From CAJPNN01 sp041844735 (lineage in GTDB: Bacteria > Bacillota > Clostridia > Peptostreptococcales > Anaerovoracaceae), in assembly GCA_041844735.1 (NCBI GenBank), contig JBGZBP010000027.1:1-10757 (forward strand): a stretch of DNA of 10,757 bases, read 5' to 3'. Of this stretch, positions 7,159 through 10,757 are shown one piece after another; the stretch's first letter is position 1; each line of letters opens with the position of its first letter. The position numbers and the translations under genes are program-made. The notes under the pieces were generated by a model. The model saw nothing but the letters and a program-made list of their open reading frames with translations. It had not been told where the DNA came from and ran no database searches.

Positions 7159-8616
7159 ATGGAAAAAAAGAAGTACGAATTAGAGTTTTACGGTGGTAAA
7201 CTCGTAGGACTGTTGCCGCTTATTATAATGGTGGCGTTTGCAATATACTTCTTCGGATTTGCAGGAGTATATGATACTACAGCATTGGCTTTGGGCGGCG
7301 TGGTTGCCTTGATGCTGAGCAGCTTTTTGGCTAAGAAGATGAAATCTTTTTGGGGTGCTGCAATTTCAGGAATGGCTGATGAGTTGGGAAATACAGTTGC
7401 ATTGATATTATTCATTGTAGGCGTGTTTGGAAAGATGATGACAAGAGGCCACATTGCGCAAGGTTTTATTTGGATAGGAGCGGAACTTCACATAGGGCCT
7501 TCGGTAATCTGTGCATTTGCATTCATAATAACAGCTATAATTGCAACATCGACAGGAACTTCGATAGGTACTACATTGACAATGGTTCCAATACTGTTGC
7601 CTGTAGGTGCTATCATGGGAGCGAATGTAGTGATGGTTGCGGGAGCGATTCTTAGCGGAGCACTTTTCGGAGATTCTATAGGCCCTGTATCCGATGTTAC
7701 TATCGCATCATCACAGACACAGAAATATAAGAGCGGTAATCTTCCGGACATAAGCGGTGTTGTAAAGTCAAGATTGAAATATTCACTTACGGCGGCAGCA
7801 TTCACTATAGTGTTTTTCCTATTCTTTGGCGGTAAAGGTACAGGAATAGATCCGGCAGAGTCTATGAAAATAATGCAGGAGTACTCGGATCCTAAGGGAT
7901 TGTTGATGATGATACCTATGGTGGTATTGCTTGCGGTAGCATTCAAGACAAGAAATATATTTATAGCCGGCACAGTAGGTACAGTTGTAGGTGCTATTGT
8001 AGGAATAATTTCGGGAATAATGATACCGGCAGATATTTTGTTGGTAAAAGACGGAGCAATGAGCGGTTTCATAATAGACGGAATAACAAATATGATAGGA
8101 ACTGTAGCGGCTGTATATATGATAGTTGCAATTATAGGTATTTTAAAGGCGTGCGGTATGATGGACAGCTTGGTAAGTGTACTTAGTGGAAAGAAAGAGG
8201 AAAGCTCCATGGCTACAGAAATGAAAATCTCTTTCGGCACAGCACTTACAAGTTTATTGATCGGAACAATGAACGGTCCTGCATGCTTGATGTTCGGACC
8301 TATCGCAGACGAGGTGGGACAAAAAGCGAAACTGCATCCTTATAGAAGAGCAAATCTGATTGCTTGTTTCTCTACAACGTTGCCGGCATTGAGCCCTGTT
8401 TCAAGTGTTTATATTATCCTTGCTATGGGCGGAATCACTGCAACGATTAAAGATTATGATTTTATAGATAGTATCAGTCCGATGCAATTACCTATGGGAA
8501 TGTTCTTCTGCCTTGCATTTCCACTCGTATTCATTGTATCGATGATAACAGGTTGGGGTCGTGAATATGAAGGTCCTAATGATACTGTTGTTAAGAAGAG
8601 AGAAGATGCAATCTAA
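7159..8616 (+). CDS. NhaC-family Na+/H+ antiporter-like secondary transporter
   Basis: A polytopic inner-membrane protein of about 485 residues with roughly 11-13 hydrophobic segments (for example near 14-36, 76-92, 113-130, 205-224, 246-290, 310-330, 400-424 and 444-464) and no signal peptide. Family-like motifs are the pore segment STGTSIGTTLTMVPILLPVG (131-150) and GALFGDSIGPVSDVTIASS (167-185), which matches the NhaC GDxxSPLSDTT region but with G, V and V replacing typical residues. A second-half counterpart is MNGPACLMFGPIADEVG (371-387). NhaC relatives include Na+/H+ antiporters and the malate/lactate antiporter MleN. Given its place after the aminotransferase and aldolase, it may carry their substrate or an acidic product rather than serve pH homeostasis; that is inference. 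AGAGGTG (7146-7152) favours the ATG at 7159, though ATG 7156 and GTG 7150 are also in frame. A 71-base gap separates it from the aldolase. Confidence 0.85.
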   Translation: MEKKKYELEFYGGKLVGLLPLIIMVAFAIYFFGFAGVYDTTALALGGVVALMLSSFLAKKMKSFWGAAISGMADELGNTVALILFIVGVFGKMMTRGHIAQGFIWIGAELHIGPSVICAFAFIITAIIATSTGTSIGTTLTMVPILLPVGAIMGANVVMVAGAILSGALFGDSIGPVSDVTIASSQTQKYKSGNLPDISGVVKSRLKYSLTAAAFTIVFFLFFGGKGTGIDPAESMKIMQEYSDPKGLLMMIPMVVLLAVAFKTRNIFIAGTVGTVVGAIVGIISGIMIPADILLVKDGAMSGFIIDGITNMIGTVAAVYMIVAIIGILKACGMMDSLVSVLSGKKEESSMATEMKISFGTALTSLLIGTMNGPACLMFGPIADEVGQKAKLHPYRRANLIACFSTTLPALSPVSSVYIILAMGGITATIKDYDFIDSISPMQLPMGMFFCLAFPLVFIVSMITGWGREYEGPNDTVVKKREDAI

Positions 8617-8674
8617 AATATAAAGCAACAAATCAATATTTAAAAATAAAGTGCTGAATAAGCCTAAAAATTAT

Positions 8675-8703
8675 TTTCATAAAATATCAAAGTATAGTAC
8701 AAT
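8675..8703 (+). promoter_or_regulatory. Weak candidate promoter for prmA-rsmE-mtaB
   Basis: A TATAGT (8693-8698) and an overlapping TACAAT (8698-8703) each match five of six -10 bases. The best -35 is TTTTCA (8674-8679) at 18 bases from TACAAT. If used, transcription would begin inside the downstream dyad and remove half the hairpin. The call is weak in such AT-rich sequence, but a promoter is expected here because the chaperone operon is terminated after dnaJ. Confidence 0.3.
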
Positions 8704-8737
8704 AATAGCATACAGTTTTGTATGCTATTATTTATTT
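8701..8737 (+). terminator. Hairpin with T-rich tail between the transporter gene and prmA
   Basis: Perfect 14-base arms (8701-8714 and 8719-8732) enclose a GTTT loop. The central 9-bp stem (TAGCATACA/TGTATGCTA) is followed by TTATTTATTT, which is T-rich but interrupted. It may be the intrinsic terminator of the aminotransferase-aldolase-transporter unit. It also lies only 7-8 bases before the prmA ribosome binding site, so it could instead act as a leader structure or an operator dyad. The hairpin is seen directly; its role is inferred. Confidence 0.55.
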
Positions 8738-8751
8738 AAAAGGAAAAACAT

Positions 8752-9747
8752 ATGAAGTATAGAGAAATAAAAATACATACTACAGAATCGGGAGCGGATA
8801 TATTAACATCTGAGCTTTTAGGTATAGGCATAGACGGTATAATAGTGGACAGCCCGAACCTGGTGGATGATATATTGAATCAGGAAGAGTATATGTGGAA
8901 CTACATAGATGAAGCACTGATGAATGCAGGATCGGAGTCTGATATAGAGAAAAAGGCAATGGATGAAGTGATAATTTCATTTTATCTGGACATGAACGAC
9001 GACACGGAAGAAATCTATGAAAAATTAGAGAAAATAATTGTTGAATTAAAGGAAAAAGATAAGCAACAATTCTATGCAAACACGCCGGTTTTAGGAACAC
9101 TTAGTATAGAATCCGAAACTGTTTCCGATGAAAAATGGAAAGATAAATGGAAAGATTATTTTAAGCCCGCTAAAATAACTGAAAACATTGTAATAAAACC
9201 CACATGGGAGACGTACGAAGCTAAAAAAGACGAAATTATAATTGAAATAGACCCGGGTATGGCATTTGGCACAGGAACACACGAAACAACATCAATGGTG
9301 ATAGAACTTATGGAAAAGTATATTAAAAAAGGAGATAAGTTCTTGGATGTCGGATCCGGATCCGGCATTTTGTCAATTGCAGCTGCACATTTAGGTGCAG
9401 GAGAGATATATGCTGTTGATATTGATCCTGTCGCTTGTGAAGTATCTAAGGAAAATGTTGAAATAAATGGCTTTACGGACAAAGTGAAAGTAGAGTGCAG
9501 GGATTTAACAAAGGGATTGGACTATGTGGCTGACATTGTTTGTGCAAACCTTGTGGCAGAACTTGTGATTTATTTATCGGGATATGTGATGAAAAACTTG
9601 GAATCGGGAGGAGTATTTATATCTTCCGGAATTCTTATGGAAAAGAAAGAAACGGTTGTTACCGCACTATGTAAAAACGGATATGAAATTTTGGAGATTA
9701 TTGAAAAGGGAGAATGGTGTGCAATAGCCGCTACATACGAAAGTTGA
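8752..9747 (+). CDS. prmA: Ribosomal protein L11 methyltransferase PrmA
   Basis: SAM-dependent enzyme that trimethylates ribosomal protein L11; 331 residues. The N-terminal substrate-recognition domain (about 1-125) is followed by the linker motif WKDKWKDYFKPAKI (129-142) typical of PrmA, then IDPGMAFGTGTHETT (166-180). The Rossmann methyltransferase domain has motif I LDVGSGSGILSIAA (198-211), acidic ribose-binding VDIDPVA (222-228), and CANLVAELV (264-272) in the place of the catalytic-site N-x-L motif. The length fits Firmicutes homologues; the N-terminal domain carries extra acidic residues around 80-105. The Shine-Dalgarno is a modest AAAGGA (8739-8744) ending 7 bases before the ATG. prmA directly follows dnaJ in the B. 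subtilis seven-gene dnaK operon; here a four-gene cassette intervenes. rsmE begins one base after its stop. Confidence 0.96.
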   Translation: MKYREIKIHTTESGADILTSELLGIGIDGIIVDSPNLVDDILNQEEYMWNYIDEALMNAGSESDIEKKAMDEVIISFYLDMNDDTEEIYEKLEKIIVELKEKDKQQFYANTPVLGTLSIESETVSDEKWKDKWKDYFKPAKITENIVIKPTWETYEAKKDEIIIEIDPGMAFGTGTHETTSMVIELMEKYIKKGDKFLDVGSGSGILSIAAAHLGAGEIYAVDIDPVACEVSKENVEINGFTDKVKVECRDLTKGLDYVADIVCANLVAELVIYLSGYVMKNLESGGVFISSGILMEKKETVVTALCKNGYEILEIIEKGEWCAIAATYES

Positions 9748-9748
9748 T

Positions 9749-10498
9749 ATGAATAAATATTTTGTGGATAGCAATCAAATTACAGATGACAGCATTATAA
9801 TACAAGATGCTGAAGATATAAAACATATTGTCAAAGTCTTAAGGTTGGGAGCAGGAGCTGTCCTGACAATAAGTGACAATGCTGATTTTGACTATAAAGT
9901 TGAAATAAAAAATATTATGTCGACAGAAATTGAATGTAAGATTTTAGATAAACAAAAATTTTCAAAAGAACCGAACATAAAAATAACCTTGTTCCAAGGC
10001 ATTCCGAAGCAATCGAAAATGGAGTTTATAGTTCAGAAAAATGTTGAACTTGGCGTTGTTGAGTTTGTCCCTGTATTTATGGACCGCACAATAGTGATGG
10101 ATAAAGGTAATTTCGATAAAAAAATATCCAGATGGAATAAAATCTCTCAGGAATCTTCAGGACAATGCAAGAGAGGCATAGTGCCGGAAGTTAAGCCTGC
10201 AATCAAATTCGATGAATTGTTGGTGAGGCTGGAAACGTTTGATTTAAAGGTGTTTCCGTATGAGAACCAAGAGGAGTTCACGATAAAGCAACTGCTCAGA
10301 GAGTTTAATATGCAGCAAATCGACGGTGAAATAAAAGTGGCGGTAATAATAGGTCCAGAGGGCGGGTTTTCCAACAGTGAAGCTTTAAGTCTTGAAGAAA
10401 TGGGTATAAAGCCGGTGACACTGGGGAAGACCGTTCTTAGAACAGAGACAGCCGGAATGGCTACAGTTTCAATGATAATGTATGAGATGGAGTTGTGA
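9749..10498 (+). CDS. rsmE: 16S rRNA (uracil(1498)-N(3))-methyltransferase RsmE
   Basis: SAM-dependent SPOUT-class enzyme that makes m3U1498 in the decoding region of 16S rRNA; 249 residues, normal length. The N-terminal PUA-like domain includes DIKHIVKVLRLGAGA (23-37). The SPOUT domain shows KQSKMEFIVQKNVELGV (87-103), ISRWNKISQESSGQCKR (126-142), and the knot motifs IGPEGGFS (201-208) and LGKTVLRTETA (225-235), which together are diagnostic for RsmE. The ATG is one base after the prmA stop codon and has no clear Shine-Dalgarno, so translation is probably coupled to prmA. mtaB begins 9 bases after its stop. Confidence 0.97.
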   Translation: MNKYFVDSNQITDDSIIIQDAEDIKHIVKVLRLGAGAVLTISDNADFDYKVEIKNIMSTEIECKILDKQKFSKEPNIKITLFQGIPKQSKMEFIVQKNVELGVVEFVPVFMDRTIVMDKGNFDKKISRWNKISQESSGQCKRGIVPEVKPAIKFDELLVRLETFDLKVFPYENQEEFTIKQLLREFNMQQIDGEIKVAVIIGPEGGFSNSEALSLEEMGIKPVTLGKTVLRTETAGMATVSMIMYEMEL

Positions 10499-10507
10499 TA
10501 AAGAAAG

Positions 10508-10757
10508 ATGACAAATTTTAAGCAGCCAACTGTGGCTATTAAAACATTCGGATGCAAAGTAAATCAATATGAGAGTGAAGTAATACTCGAGAGCCTTGTA
10601 AATAAAGGATATAAAAGTACGGACGAAGAAGATTTTGCTGATGTTTATATTATAAACACATGCACGGTTACAAGCCTTTCAGACAAAAAATCACGTCAGT
10701 ATATAAGACGAGTTAAAAGGATAAATCCTAATGCACTTACGTGCGTAGTCGGATGCT
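10508..10757 (+). CDS. mtaB: tRNA (N6-threonylcarbamoyladenosine(37)-C2)-methylthiotransferase MtaB, 5' part (runs off window)
   Basis: The first 83 codons of a radical-SAM methylthiotransferase that converts t6A37 to ms2t6A37 in tRNA. The N-terminal UPF0004 domain carries the three cysteines of the auxiliary iron-sulfur cluster: C16 in TFGCKVNQYES, C52 in INTCTVT, and C83 in VVGC at the window edge. Spacing and the SDKKSRQYIRR segment match MtaB rather than MiaB or RimO. The radical-SAM CxxxCxxC and TRAM domain lie beyond the window. The ATG at 10508 is preceded only by a purine-rich AAAGAAAG. It continues the prmA-rsmE-mtaB order known from B. subtilis (yqeT-yqeU-yqeV). Confidence 0.95.
   Translation, partial: MTNFKQPTVAIKTFGCKVNQYESEVILESLVNKGYKSTDEEDFADVYIINTCTVTSLSDKKSRQYIRRVKRINPNALTCVVGC

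Noticed and set aside
7488..8240. A 250-codon open frame on the - strand inside the transporter gene
   Set aside because: It is antisense to a clearly family-matching membrane protein, has low-complexity Ile/Pro/Thr-rich translation typical of reversed hydrophobic codons, and has no recognisable domain.
3840..8670. Possible direct repeats (ATTAAAAATAA versus ATTTAAAAATAA) flanking the metabolic cassette as attachment or target-site duplications
   Set aside because: The similarity is short, AT-only and imperfect, and no integrase or transposase is present, so chance is sufficient.
10147..10557. A - strand open frame across the end of rsmE and the start of mtaB
   Set aside because: It is antisense to diagnostic SPOUT knot motifs and to the MtaB cysteine motifs, and shows no domain of its own.

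Overview
The window is a stretch of bacterial chromosome from a low-GC Gram-positive organism, most likely an anaerobic, amino-acid-fermenting member of the Clostridia. The evidence is AT-rich DNA, frequent AGA and ATA codons, strong GGAGG ribosome binding sites, a Firmicutes-type DnaK that lacks the N-terminal insert of proteobacterial DnaK, and the gene order hrcA-grpE-dnaK-dnaJ ... prmA-rsmE-mtaB. I cannot assign a genus from the sequence alone. All genes lie on the + strand.

Layout: (1) Positions 1-3910 hold the heat-shock chaperone operon: the 3' end of hrcA, then complete grpE, dnaK and dnaJ, closed by a strong intrinsic terminator with a perfect 40-bp dyad. (2) Positions 3911-8616 hold a four-gene metabolic cassette: a LysR-type regulator, a fold-type I PLP aminotransferase, an HpcH/HpaI-family class II aldolase and an NhaC-family membrane transporter. 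The regulator and the three-gene unit each have their own AT-rich upstream region. The aldolase Shine-Dalgarno overlaps the aminotransferase stop codon. (3) Positions 8617-10757 hold a leader region with a hairpin, then prmA (ribosomal protein L11 methyltransferase), rsmE (16S rRNA U1498 methyltransferase) and the 5' part of mtaB (tRNA ms2t6A methylthiotransferase), tightly packed.

In Bacillus subtilis and many other Firmicutes, hrcA-grpE-dnaK-dnaJ-prmA-rsmE-mtaB form one seven-gene operon. Here the four-gene cassette sits exactly between dnaJ and prmA, with a terminator on its left and a terminator-like hairpin on its right. It therefore looks like a metabolic insertion that splits a conserved operon and would separate the RNA/ribosome modification genes from heat-shock transcription. 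The inferred role of the cassette is uptake of an amino acid or related acid, transamination to a 2-oxo acid, and aldol cleavage (or decarboxylation) to pyruvate plus a second product. The substrate cannot be read from the sequence. No rRNA, tRNA, CRISPR, insertion sequence or phage gene is visible. The longest stretch without a gene is about 200 bases.
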